A DNA stretch of 36,554 bases from NCBI GenBank assembly GCA_022788085.1, contig JALEWA010000065.1, positions 1-36,554 on the forward strand, given 5' to 3'. Position numbers and translations under genes: made by a program. Of this stretch, positions 24,027-32,808 are shown piece after piece (the first letter of the stretch is position 1; each line of letters begins with the position of its first letter). Origin of the DNA: Lachnospiraceae bacterium (lineage in GTDB: Bacteria; Bacillota; Clostridia; Lachnospirales; Lachnospiraceae). The notes under the pieces were generated by a model. The model had not been told where the DNA came from, made no database searches, and saw only the letters and a list, made by a program, of their open reading frames with translations.

Positions 24027-26495
24027 CTATTTCTCTTCTTGTGTCAGTATTTCTATCATTTTCTTCGTAGTTTCTATGATTTCTTCCATTGCTACATCTG
24101 CCATAGAGACACGCAGGCTCTCAAGTAGAGGAATACATTTTTCCGGTAATTTACATTCCTCAAGCTTTTCCATCGCTCCATCTGCTGCGTCCAAATCAAA
24201 TCCCTCGACAGCCTCCTGTATTCCCTCTAAGTACATGCTGATTTCTTCCCTGGATACTTCTCGCTTCTGCGTTTCCTGCATAGTACCATACTGTTTTAAA
24301 ATTTTCTTATAGCTTCGAAAATGTTCAAGTACCTTCGGTGTTTCTTCCCTGATTGCAGTTTCATTTTGCGCATTTCCATATTGTTCCAACTGCCAGAATT
24401 GTTGTGATAACTCCTTGGCGCCTATCATTCTTGATGTGTTTTTCATCGCATGGACTTCTATGGTATAATCCTTGATCAGCCCCTCCGCTATACATGTTTC
24501 TATCTTAGCAGCCTTTGTATCAATCAGCTTATAAAAATCCCCGAGAAGACTGACAAACATCTCTGCATTTCCGGAGTACTTAATCCCCTCCTTCACATCA
24601 ATTCCTTCCATTTCAGACAGTTTCTCTATTTCTGCAGGCTCACTTTCCTGTTCTGTCTCAGAACCATTCTCTCTTATTAATTCTCCAGGCAGCCATTTCC
24701 GGATTATCATACAAAACTGCCGTAAATCAATTGGTTTTGCCAGGAAATCATTCATACCGGCTTCTTGAAAGAGCTTTTGTGCCTCTGTCATGGCATTCGC
24801 TGTCAGCGCAATGACAGGAACCTTTTGATAGTATTCTTCCTTCTTCTCCCTCATTTGTTTCGTTGCTTCTATACCATCCATAATGGGCATCATATGATCC
24901 ATGAAAATAAGGTCATATCTTTTTTCCTCCAGCATAGCAAGTGCCTTTTTCCCATTCTCGGCTACATCAATCTGCATTTGGAATGGTTTCAGCAATCCGA
25001 CTGCAACCTTGCGGTTCATTTCATTATCATCCACAATCAGGATTCTTGCCTCCGGAGCTGTGAAGTTCATATCATCTGCCTGCACAACATCCTGCTCATC
25101 CAAATCCGCTGATACCGTTTTCTGCGAAATTGTAAAGAAGAACTCACTTCCCACGCCATATTCACTTCTTACTTCCAGCTTACCACCCATCATTCCAATC
25201 AGCTGACTGGAAATGGCAAGTCCAAGTCCCGTTCCTTCCTTGCCCTGATTTTTCTTGATATCTACCTGCTCAAATGCTTCAAATAACCGTTGCATATCCT
25301 CTTCTTTAATTCCCTGTCCTGTATCAGAGACAGATACATGAAGCAACAGCTCTTCCTCTGACTTTTCCTCCGTTCTGATAGAAAGCTTAACATATCCTTC
25401 ATCCGTAAACTTTACCGCATTATTCATCAGGTTAATGATAACCTGTCTGATACGCAGACCATCTCCATACAACCTGTTTGGTAACTGCGCATCTATCTCG
25501 AACAAAAGCTCTACCGGCTTACTTCCAATACGATTTTGAATGATCATACGAATATCACTAAGCATCTGATAGGGCTCATAATTACCCTCTATAAGCTCCA
25601 TTTTTCCGGCTTCTATTTTGGAAATATCCAAAATATCATTAATAATCAACACCAATGCATTTCCTGAGCTTTTAATATTCGTCAGATATTCTCTCTGTTC
25701 CTCTGTCAAATCGGTTCTAAGCAGGATTTCTGTCATTCCAACAATGGCATTCATTGGTGTACGAATTTCATGTGACATATTGGAAAGGAACGTCGACTTA
25801 GCAGCATTTGCAGCATCTGCCCTTTTCTTTTCTTCTTGAACCTGCTGTACCAACGCAATATCCGGATTTTCCGTATTCAGGTAAAAGGACAGGTTAATCA
25901 GCATAATACCCATTCCACTGATTAATGATGTCGGATGTATTGCCTGATATGTTGCCAATAATATTTCAATCGTCATTGCCATACTGATTGCAAGTTTCTT
26001 TTTATAGTGAATCTGCTTCCAGTGCCTCCACAAAACTACAACTGTTAAGAAAAGATATATTGCGACAGCTACATACGACATATAAACAGCAGGACCATAC
26101 GAGTAATTTCCATTCGCCGTTTCTACATAGTAAAGAGGAGATAAAATTACACATATCAGATTAAGAAATAGTAACAATGGACTAAGTCTGAACAACGGCA
26201 AACAGTCTCCTGATTCATCCTCAACCAACAATACAATATATCGATATACAAGATAAAAAATCCCGGACATCGTTCCAATAAACAATCTGTGTACTATGTT
26301 ATTAACCAATAATGGCACACTTTCCAAATGGTTGACTGTATAAACAGTGATACCATCAAATATCAGATGTATTGTGGACATAATTAACAATAAAGAGAAA
26401 ATGTTATGTATCTTCGTCTTTTCTCTTTTTGCGGAAAAATACATAATCTGCATGAAAACAATGACTGCTATGCAGGCAATCTCCATTCTTATCAT
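24027..26495 (-). CDS. Hybrid sensor kinase: 7TM-HisKA-HATPase-REC-Hpt
   Basis: An 822-residue hybrid kinase. Residues 1-210 have seven hydrophobic helices (7TM sensor type). HisKA has H242 in NMSHEIRTPMN; the ATPase has NLMNNAVKFT, SDTGQGI and GTGLGLAI; a receiver at about 483-600 has D533 in FMDHMMP and K587; an Hpt domain near 640-740 has H682 in EVHAMKNTS. It can thus carry a full phosphorelay H-D-H, with the downstream double receiver as the last D. The ATG at 26495 has AGGAG 10-11 bases upstream, the same spacing as in its paralogue. It is clearly duplicated from, or ancestral to, the adjacent gene at 26637-28502. Confidence 0.94.
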   Translation of the reverse strand: MIRMEIACIAVIVFMQIMYFSAKREKTKIHNIFSLLLIMSTIHLIFDGITVYTVNHLESVPLLVNNIVHRLFIGTMSGIFYLVYRYIVLLVEDESGDCLPLFRLSPLLLFLNLICVILSPLYYVETANGNYSYGPAVYMSYVAVAIYLFLTVVVLWRHWKQIHYKKKLAISMAMTIEILLATYQAIHPTSLISGMGIMLINLSFYLNTENPDIALVQQVQEEKKRADAANAAKSTFLSNMSHEIRTPMNAIVGMTEILLRTDLTEEQREYLTNIKSSGNALVLIINDILDISKIEAGKMELIEGNYEPYQMLSDIRMIIQNRIGSKPVELLFEIDAQLPNRLYGDGLRIRQVIINLMNNAVKFTDEGYVKLSIRTEEKSEEELLLHVSVSDTGQGIKEEDMQRLFEAFEQVDIKKNQGKEGTGLGLAISSQLIGMMGGKLEVRSEYGVGSEFFFTISQKTVSADLDEQDVVQADDMNFTAPEARILIVDDNEMNRKVAVGLLKPFQMQIDVAENGKKALAMLEEKRYDLIFMDHMMPIMDGIEATKQMREKKEEYYQKVPVIALTANAMTEAQKLFQEAGMNDFLAKPIDLRQFCMIIRKWLPGELIRENGSETEQESEPAEIEKLSEMEGIDVKEGIKYSGNAEMFVSLLGDFYKLIDTKAAKIETCIAEGLIKDYTIEVHAMKNTSRMIGAKELSQQFWQLEQYGNAQNETAIREETPKVLEHFRSYKKILKQYGTMQETQKREVSREEISMYLEGIQEAVEGFDLDAADGAMEKLEECKLPEKCIPLLESLRVSMADVAMEEIIETTKKMIEILTQEEK

Positions 26496-26597
26496 AAATG
26501 TGAATTCTCCTTTTTTTATTTCTGAACAATTAATCTATTTACTTATAATTATAGATAATTTGTAGAAAATAATCAATATTATCCATAATACATAAAA

Positions 26598-26630
26598 GGG
26601 CTTGATAATAATGCAATATTTATCAAGTCC
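26598..26630 (-). terminator. Terminator between the two hybrid kinases
   Basis: GGGCTTGATAA (26598-26608) pairs with TTATCAAGTCC (26620-26630), eleven pairs including one G-U, with an 11-base loop. The minus strand continues with TTTTATG. It should end the transcript of the upstream kinase, which implies that the second kinase has its own promoter in 26496-26597. Confidence 0.65.
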
Positions 26631-26636
26631 TCTCTG

Positions 26637-28502
26637 CTATTTTTTATGTTTATGTTCAAACGGTGGACACTGCGTTTTTATAATAAGCTTTAATGGAAGC
26701 CATCTCCTAAGAACCTTACAAAGCTGCCGTAACTCAATTGGTTTTGCTGCAAAATCATTCATACCTGCTTCTGCAAAAATCTTCTGAGACTCATGCATCG
26801 CATCTGCAGAAAGCGCAATTACCGGTACATTCTGATAGTATTTGCCCTCCATTTTTCGCAGACACTTTGTCGTTTCCACACCATCCATTATAGGCATCAT
26901 GTGATCCATAAGAATCAGATCATAACGATTGGTCTTTATCTTATCAAGTGCTTCCTTTCCATTCATCGCAGTGTCTATCTGCATTTGGAAAGGTTCTAAC
27001 AGGCCACAGGCTACTACTAAGTTTATCTCATTATCATCCACAATCAGAATTTTTGCCTCGGGAGCAATAAAGCTCAGAACATTCTCATGTTCCAGCTCTT
27101 TCTCTTTTTCATCAGATGCGGCAGTTTTCTGCAGTATCGTGAAGTAGAACTTACTTCCTTTACCATATTCACTTCTAACTTCCAGCTTACCGCCCATCAA
27201 TTCAACAAGCTGACTCGAAATCGCAAGACCAAGCCCGGTGCCTTCCTTTCCCTGATTTTTCTTAATATCTACCTGTTCAAAAGCCTCAAATAACCGCTTA
27301 ATATCTTCCTTTTTGATTCCCTGTCCGGTATCCGTTACTGAAAAACAAATATACAATCCTTCCTCTACATGTTTCTGAATCTTAACTGCAAGCTTCACAT
27401 ATCCTTTCTGTGTGAATTTTACTGCATTATTCATCAGATTAATAATGACCTGCCTGATGCGTATCTCATCACCTATCACTTTATCCGGCAGTTCTTTATC
27501 TATTTCATAAATTAGTTCAATCGGATTACTTCCAATGCGATTCATAATAATCATACGAATATCACTAAGCATTGCCTTCAGATTATACACATCTTCAACC
27601 AGTTCCATTTTTCCGGCTTCTATTTTAGAAATATCCAGCAAATCATTGATAATTGCTACCAGCGCATTTCCTGAATGCTTGATATTCGATAAATATTCCC
27701 TCTGCTCCTGTGTCAACTCTGTTCTAAGAAGTATTTCCGTCATCCCGACAATGGCATTCATTGGTGTACGGATTTCATGTGACATATTTGAAAGAAAAAT
27801 TGACTTTGCCGCATTTGCTTCCTCTACTTTTCTTTTCTCCTCCTGAATCTGAGTTACCAGTACAATATCCGGATTCTCCATAATCAAGTATAGAGATAAA
27901 ACCACCAGCATGATTCCCATTCCGCTAATTAATGCCAATGGATGAAAGGCCTGATAAACAGATAGTATTATCTCAATCGTCAGCGATATAGTAATAGCCA
28001 TCTTTTTCTTTGGTTGAATCTGCTTCCAGAACCTCGCAATCATGATAATCGTAAGAAGAAGATATATTCCTATTGCGATATAGATCATATATGCTGCCGG
28101 ACCAAAGGAATAATTACCATTCGGGGTCTCTACATAGATTATTGGCAGCACAATGACACCTAACACGGCAAGAGCCAGAATACATGCGCTCACAGCAACC
28201 ATCTTCAAATGATAGCCGGACTCCTCTTCTACCAACAATACAATGTATCGGTATATAAGGTAAAAGATGCCTACCATGGTCCCAATAAATATCTTATGAA
28301 CAAAATTGTTCAAAAGAAGCGGTACTTTGCCCAAATGGTTCACTGTATAAATCGTTATCCCGTCAAATATAAGGTTGATCGCAGCCAATACTAACAAAGC
28401 CGAAAAAACACGATTTATCCTTATCTTTTTCCTCGGGAATGAAAAATACATAATAATCATAAAAAGAAGAACCATAAAGCAGGCTATTTCCATTCTTATC
28501 AT
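26637..28502 (-). CDS. Hybrid sensor kinase: 7TM-HisKA-HATPase-REC
   Basis: A 621-residue paralogue of the kinase at 24027-26495. From the ATG at 28502 (MIRMEIACF) the two align without gaps through the sensor region, with H242 at the same residue number. It keeps the N box (NLMNNAVKFT), G1 (TDTGQGI), G2 (GTGLGLAI) and a receiver with LILMDHMMP, but stops about 15 residues after it and has no Hpt domain. A GTG at 28514 opens the frame earlier but overlaps the AAGGAG that serves the ATG. Without an Hpt it must pass phosphate to another protein, perhaps the Hpt of its neighbour, or compete with it. Confidence 0.93.
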   Translation of the reverse strand: MIRMEIACFMVLLFMIIMYFSFPRKKIRINRVFSALLVLAAINLIFDGITIYTVNHLGKVPLLLNNFVHKIFIGTMVGIFYLIYRYIVLLVEEESGYHLKMVAVSACILALAVLGVIVLPIIYVETPNGNYSFGPAAYMIYIAIGIYLLLTIIMIARFWKQIQPKKKMAITISLTIEIILSVYQAFHPLALISGMGIMLVVLSLYLIMENPDIVLVTQIQEEKRKVEEANAAKSIFLSNMSHEIRTPMNAIVGMTEILLRTELTQEQREYLSNIKHSGNALVAIINDLLDISKIEAGKMELVEDVYNLKAMLSDIRMIIMNRIGSNPIELIYEIDKELPDKVIGDEIRIRQVIINLMNNAVKFTQKGYVKLAVKIQKHVEEGLYICFSVTDTGQGIKKEDIKRLFEAFEQVDIKKNQGKEGTGLGLAISSQLVELMGGKLEVRSEYGKGSKFYFTILQKTAASDEKEKELEHENVLSFIAPEAKILIVDDNEINLVVACGLLEPFQMQIDTAMNGKEALDKIKTNRYDLILMDHMMPIMDGVETTKCLRKMEGKYYQNVPVIALSADAMHESQKIFAEAGMNDFAAKPIELRQLCKVLRRWLPLKLIIKTQCPPFEHKHKK

Positions 28503-28590
28503 AAGATTATGCACTCCTTTGTAATGAGGGGATTATATTTTCATTATAGAGATTATGTGCTGAATAATCAACGAATTCGTCCAATATAGC

Positions 28591-28627
28591 AAAAAAACTC
28601 CATAATTTTTGCATTATTACGGAGTTT
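28591..28627 (-). terminator. Rho-independent terminator after the MATE gene
   Basis: AAACTCC (28595-28601) pairs with GGAGTTT (28621-28627), with a mismatch and a further four pairs inside. The minus-strand RNA leaves the stem into a run of seven U (28597-28591). It closes the MATE transcript 48 bases after the stop. Confidence 0.85.
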
Positions 28628-28640
28628 CTTTACTATTGTC

Positions 28641-28666
28641 GTAACTGTTCAGTACTGAACAGTTAC
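28641..28666. repeat. Perfect 26-bp palindrome after the MATE gene
   Basis: The half GTAACTGTTCAGT (28641-28653) is followed directly by its exact reverse complement. It lies eight bases after the MATE stop (28675) and before the terminator. It has no loop, so it is more like a protein-binding site or a cruciform than a terminator. No gene start is nearby on either side, and its role is unknown. Confidence 0.7.
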
Positions 28667-28674
28667 CCATTATC

Positions 28675-30018
28675 TTATACTTCCAGGCTTTGCATCCATA
28701 TTTTCTTCTTAAATACTACCACTGTAATCGCTAGACGTACTACTTCCTCTAAGGACAAGATGAAATATACATACGGGATTGACAATCCCCATACGAATGC
28801 TGCAATCAATCCAAGAGGAACTCCAAATATCCACGTACCGGTCAGATCAATCCACATAATAAGCTTCGTTTTACCACCGCTTCGTACAATTCCTCCACCA
28901 AGAATCATATTCAGAACCTTTACAGGAGAAATAATCGCAAATGCCATAAGGGCTGCTCTGGCTGACTCTTTTACAGAATCCTCCACCTCATAGATATCTA
29001 CATAGAAATATCTTAATATTACCAGCAATACAGATAATATGATTGCTCCGGCAAGACCATACCAGACTATTTTTTTCGAATTCCGATAGGCTTCATCATA
29101 TTCCTTTTTCCCCAGTGATTTTCCAATTAAAATACCTGCCGCCTGCGACAGACCACTAAGCGCTCCAATCATCAGACCCTGAACCGGATTCGTCAAAGTC
29201 ATCGCCGCACAGGCCTGCGTTCCCATATGTCCATAAATAGATGCATATACATTTTCACCAAGGCTCCATAGAAATTCAGTAATCAGGATTGGCATCAGCA
29301 TCATAAAATATTGTTTGTAGCCTGCATTTCCAAGGTTTAGAGAAAACCGAAATGTCTGATTCTCCTTCCCATAAATTAAGATAAAAGCTGCAAGCATAAA
29401 CAGAAAGTTTGCAATTTGCGCTATTACCGTTGCAATGGCAGCACCTTCTACTCCCATCGCAGAAATGCCAAGCTTACCAAAGATAAGTATATAATTTAAT
29501 ACCGTATTTATAACTGCCGCTACTACACTTGCGTATAAAGGCAGAGAAGCCTTTTCCATACACCGAAGCATTGTTGATAATATGGTTGCACCTGCCATCG
29601 GCAAAAACGTAAGGGCTACAATTTGTAAATAAGATGCCGCTACGTTACATATCTGGTCTTCCTGTGTATAAATCCTTATAATTTGCTTTGGTGAGACCAA
29701 ACACAATATGGTAAAAATCAACGCCAATATCACGGATGCTACCATATTTACGGAAAAGCTTTTATCTACTTCTTCCTTCTCCTGTTTTCCCATATACTGT
29801 GCAATCATAATTCCCGCAACTACGGCAATTGCAGATACCACTACCGAAAAGATAGAAGAAAATTTCCCGGCTAATCCTATCGCTGCGATGCTGACACTTC
29901 CAAGCTGACCTATCATAATCTGGTCTATCATGCTAAAGGAGGATTGCAGCATACATTGCAGTGCAACCGGAATAGCAATCTTACATACTGTTTTAAAAAA
30001 ATTATTTTCTTGTTTCAT
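28675..30018 (-). CDS. MATE-family multidrug/sodium antiporter
   Basis: A 447-residue membrane protein with twelve hydrophobic helices in two similar halves. The start FFKTVCKIAIPVALQCMLQSSFSMIDQIMIGQLG is the classic MATE N-terminus, and the second half has LMIGALSGLSQAAGILIGKSLG. It exports cationic or other organic compounds using a sodium or proton gradient; the substrate is not evident. The ATG at 30018 follows AAGGG by seven bases. It lies 93 bases after the LacI gene, with its own promoter (30049-30077) and a LacI-like operator, so it may be the target of that regulator. Confidence 0.93.
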   Translation of the reverse strand: MKQENNFFKTVCKIAIPVALQCMLQSSFSMIDQIMIGQLGSVSIAAIGLAGKFSSIFSVVVSAIAVVAGIMIAQYMGKQEKEEVDKSFSVNMVASVILALIFTILCLVSPKQIIRIYTQEDQICNVAASYLQIVALTFLPMAGATILSTMLRCMEKASLPLYASVVAAVINTVLNYILIFGKLGISAMGVEGAAIATVIAQIANFLFMLAAFILIYGKENQTFRFSLNLGNAGYKQYFMMLMPILITEFLWSLGENVYASIYGHMGTQACAAMTLTNPVQGLMIGALSGLSQAAGILIGKSLGKKEYDEAYRNSKKIVWYGLAGAIILSVLLVILRYFYVDIYEVEDSVKESARAALMAFAIISPVKVLNMILGGGIVRSGGKTKLIMWIDLTGTWIFGVPLGLIAAFVWGLSIPYVYFILSLEEVVRLAITVVVFKKKIWMQSLEV

Positions 30019-30048
30019 AGTAAATCCCTTTCTTAGACGTCTTACTTT

Positions 30049-30077
30049 ATTTTAGGTAAGAAAAAGAGAATTTACAA
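30049..30077 (-). promoter_or_regulatory. Possible promoter of the MATE gene
   Basis: On the minus strand TTGTAA (30072-30077) and TAAAAT (30049-30054) are separated by 17 bases. Each hexamer differs from consensus at one or two positions. It directly abuts the putative LacI operator. Confidence 0.5.
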
Positions 30078-30079
30078 TA

Positions 30080-30095
30080 GGTTAAACGCGTAACC
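30080..30095. promoter_or_regulatory. LacI-type operator candidate upstream of the MATE gene
   Basis: GGTTA and TAACC form perfect arms around AACGCG, giving the central CG typical of LacI-family operators. It abuts the -35 of the MATE promoter and lies between the LacI gene and the MATE gene. The centre is not fully symmetric, so this is a moderate candidate. Confidence 0.45.
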
Positions 30096-30111
30096 CGTTA
30101 TGAAAATAGAA

Positions 30112-31125
30112 TCAATTATTTGTATATTTTGCTGTACTCGTTCTTTTCACAAGAGTGACAGGCAGTTCTTTTTTAGCCTCTTTCTGTCTCCCCTGCTTTA
30201 AAGCTGAAAGCATCATAAGTGCAGTTCTTGCCCTTTCGCCTGCATCCTGCCTTACTGAGGTCAGATTTGGAACCACCTGCTCACAGATTGGGTTGTCATC
30301 AAATCCGGCAATTGAAACATCCTCCGGCACCCGAATTCCTCTTTCCTGCATAAATTGCATAAAATCAATTGCATAGTAGTCAGATACAGCAAAGACAGCA
30401 GAATATTCTCTTATTTTTTCCAAATGTTCTGTATAAAAATGATGTCTTTCATTCTTCTGCATTGGTATTAGCATGAAATCCGTGTTTTCTTTTCCAAAGC
30501 CTTCCTGAAAGCCTTGAAACCGTTCCAAATCCACACAAATCTGATTATCCGAAATACAGAGTGCCCTCTTGTGCCCAAGCTCTTTAAAATATTTTCCCAC
30601 CTGCAATCCACCATGAAAATTATCAATGGTCAAATTGCAGACACGTCCTTCATTTTCAAAGTAACCATCATAGACAACAAAGGGAATATGCATAAACTGC
30701 CGAAGCTTATCATATTCATTTTCGCAGAAGCCTATGATAATCATTCCCTCCAGATTCCACATAGATGCAAACTTAACAATATCTTTGAGATCTGTCGTAG
30801 TTTTTATCATCATAAAATATCCTGCCTGTTCAATTTCAACAGACAAATGATTTAGAGATGATGATACGAAAGGATCTTCCAGCACATGACCCTCATATTT
30901 TTCATGATTATTAATCACGACTCCGATAATACGCGAATCATTCTGTGCCAACAGAATCCCTGCCATGCTTGGAATGTACTGGCGTTCCTCTAAGAGTTGC
31001 TGGACTCTTTTAACGGTCTCATCAGAATTCTTTTTTGTTTTTCCATGAATAACATTCGATACAGTGGCTGTGCTCACGCCTAATTCTTCCGCAATGTCTA
31101 CAATACGGACTCTTTTATTCTCCAT
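30112..31125 (-). CDS. LacI-family transcriptional regulator
   Basis: A 337-residue regulator. The N-terminal HTH and hinge (RIVDIAEELGVSTATVSNVIHG...YIPSMAGILL) match LacI, followed by a periplasmic-binding-type sugar domain with IIGVVI, FAVSDYYAIDFMQF and VSIAGFDDNPICEQVVPNLTSVRQD near the C-terminus. The ligand is probably a sugar or glycoside. The start overlaps the esterase gene by 11 bases, so it is translated with it, an unusual place for a regulator, which more often leads its operon. AAGG lies 11 bases before the ATG. Confidence 0.94.
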   Translation of the reverse strand: MENKRVRIVDIAEELGVSTATVSNVIHGKTKKNSDETVKRVQQLLEERQYIPSMAGILLAQNDSRIIGVVINNHEKYEGHVLEDPFVSSSLNHLSVEIEQAGYFMMIKTTTDLKDIVKFASMWNLEGMIIIGFCENEYDKLRQFMHIPFVVYDGYFENEGRVCNLTIDNFHGGLQVGKYFKELGHKRALCISDNQICVDLERFQGFQEGFGKENTDFMLIPMQKNERHHFYTEHLEKIREYSAVFAVSDYYAIDFMQFMQERGIRVPEDVSIAGFDDNPICEQVVPNLTSVRQDAGERARTALMMLSALKQGRQKEAKKELPVTLVKRTSTAKYTNN

Positions 31126-31957
31126 GACTTAGAAAACCTTTCCTTTTCAGCCAATTTTCCAATAGAGTCAACCATTGATTCAATCCCTCTATCTGTGAGG
31201 ATTCCACAATGCTTTTCCCATGACCTCCAAACGGAAAAAGATGGCACTCTATGTCATTTTTCATCTCGGTCATGCGCTTTACAAAGCTGATACAGGCTCC
31301 TACCTTTACCCGTTCATCATCTACTGCATGCCAGACAAAGACAGGCGGCATATCCGCTCTGACCAGCTCATCGCAGGAATACTCCTTAATGAAAGCCTCC
31401 TGTTCCTCTTTGGGAACGATTTTGTTAAATACTTCTATATCATTTTCACTTACATATTCTAAATGAAAGCTTAATGCACCATAACAAAGAATGCAAAAAT
31501 CAGGTCTTGCAGAAATGTGGTCAATTTCATCTACCGGCTGATATTCCTGCTTGTCATATTTCTCCGCTACCATACAGGCATTTCCGGCTCCTGCAGAAAA
31601 GCCCATAACACCAATCTGATTTTCCTTTATGTCAAGTTCTTCTGCATGTGCCCTGACATATTGAACAGCTCTTTTTCCATCCACATATCCCAGATAAGGA
31701 GGATATGGAATGACTCGATAATTCAATACAAATGCATGTAATCCAATCGAATTCAGATACTCTGCAACAGGAGCACCCTCTTTTTCAGAACGGTGTACAT
31801 ATCCACCACCCGGAAAGACAATCACTGCCGCATGCTTTCTTCCGTCCTGTAATAAATAAGGTGTTAAGGTACAGGTTCCCTCATTTTCACCACAATGGCT
31901 GGTTTCATCATAAAAAGGGGGATTTCCTTCCTCCCATAGTGCGATTCGCTCGTTCAT
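31115..31957 (-). CDS. Alpha/beta hydrolase, acetylxylan-esterase-like
   Basis: A 280-residue cytoplasmic esterase. The oxyanion loop is FPGGGY at 48-53 in place of HGGG, the nucleophile S121 is in GFSAG, the acid D213 or D214 in HAVDDERV, and the base H246 in FGGHG. This pattern is that of the BD-FAE/acetylxylan-esterase-like enzymes that remove acetyl groups from plant carbohydrate. Beside a LacI regulator this suggests a role in deacetylating imported oligosaccharides. The ATG at 31957 has GGAG about 11 bases upstream; it lies 14 bases after the YjbR-GNAT gene and overlaps the LacI gene by 11 bases. Confidence 0.88.
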   Translation of the reverse strand: MNERIALWEEGNPPFYDETSHCGENEGTCTLTPYLLQDGRKHAAVIVFPGGGYVHRSEKEGAPVAEYLNSIGLHAFVLNYRVIPYPPYLGYVDGKRAVQYVRAHAEELDIKENQIGVMGFSAGAGNACMVAEKYDKQEYQPVDEIDHISARPDFCILCYGALSFHLEYVSENDIEVFNKIVPKEEQEAFIKEYSCDELVRADMPPVFVWHAVDDERVKVGACISFVKRMTEMKNDIECHLFPFGGHGKSIVESSQIEGLNQWLTLLENWLKRKGFLSHGE

Positions 31958-31971
31958 AGACTAAATCTCTC

Positions 31972-32802
31972 CTATAATTTTTTACTCATACAGACTGACT
32001 CCGGCATGTCTACGTACTGCCCATAATTGGGTATAACCTTATAACCCATCCTACTATAAAGTCTGACTGAATCAGTCAACTTCTTTCCTGTTTCTAAGAC
32101 TGCATAACGAAAGCCTGCGATTCTTGCATCTGCCTCCAATCTGCGCACAAGCTCTTTACCAAGACCTGCTCCACGCACCGATTCATCCACGTAGATTCGT
32201 TTTAATTCCACTGTTTCCTCATCATATAGCTTATACGCACCACAGCCTACAGGCTTATTATCATGATATATTATAATTGTGTCATGTATGCTGTCACATT
32301 GATTATACTGGTCATACTGCTTTTGCTGTTTTTCTGATCCAATAATCGTATTCAATGTCGCATCCAGCTTACCGCACAACTCAATAAATGCCTCGTTTTC
32401 TCCATCCGTCTTGACAAATTGATAAGAAGCAATGTCCGGAATCCTTCTCTGTTCCTTTTTTGTCAAATGTTTCAGCACCTCATCATACGCTTCATCGATC
32501 ATTTGAAATAAAATGTTTTTATCAAAACAGTCCAAGTCTATTGTATTCCAATATGGCTGTTGTACAGGCGGACAATGATAACCTCGTACCACTACGCCCG
32601 GATATGCTCTTCTATAAAAGTCTGCCGCATCCGGATTGGTCTTAAGGGTTACTTTAAACCAGTCCTCTTTCGGTGTAAGCTGTGCAAAAATTTTTCCCGC
32701 AAGCCTATAGCAGATTGGATGCTCCCCAAAAGGTCTTGTTTCATATGCGCAAGGCTTTGCCATGCAATAATCATGTATCTCTTGCCAATCATCAAATTTC
32801 AT
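31972..32802 (-). CDS. Fusion of MmcQ/YjbR domain with GNAT acetyltransferase
   Basis: A 276-residue, two-domain protein. Residues 1-110 are an MmcQ/YjbR (CyaY-like fold) domain, with PFGEHPICYRLAGKIFAQL and the YHCPPVQQPYWNTIDLD end. Residues 125-276 are a GNAT domain, with IYVDESVRGAGLGKELVRRLE as the acetyl-CoA loop and SVRLYSRMGYKVIPNYG as the C-terminal motif. Both halves are usually separate proteins, and the YjbR domain may recruit DNA or another partner. The ATG at 32802 follows AGGGGGT, and the gene lies six bases after the second CPBP gene. The substrate is unknown. Confidence 0.9.
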   Translation of the reverse strand: MKFDDWQEIHDYCMAKPCAYETRPFGEHPICYRLAGKIFAQLTPKEDWFKVTLKTNPDAADFYRRAYPGVVVRGYHCPPVQQPYWNTIDLDCFDKNILFQMIDEAYDEVLKHLTKKEQRRIPDIASYQFVKTDGENEAFIELCGKLDATLNTIIGSEKQQKQYDQYNQCDSIHDTIIIYHDNKPVGCGAYKLYDEETVELKRIYVDESVRGAGLGKELVRRLEADARIAGFRYAVLETGKKLTDSVRLYSRMGYKVIPNYGQYVDMPESVCMSKKL

Positions 32803-32808
32803 TCAGTA

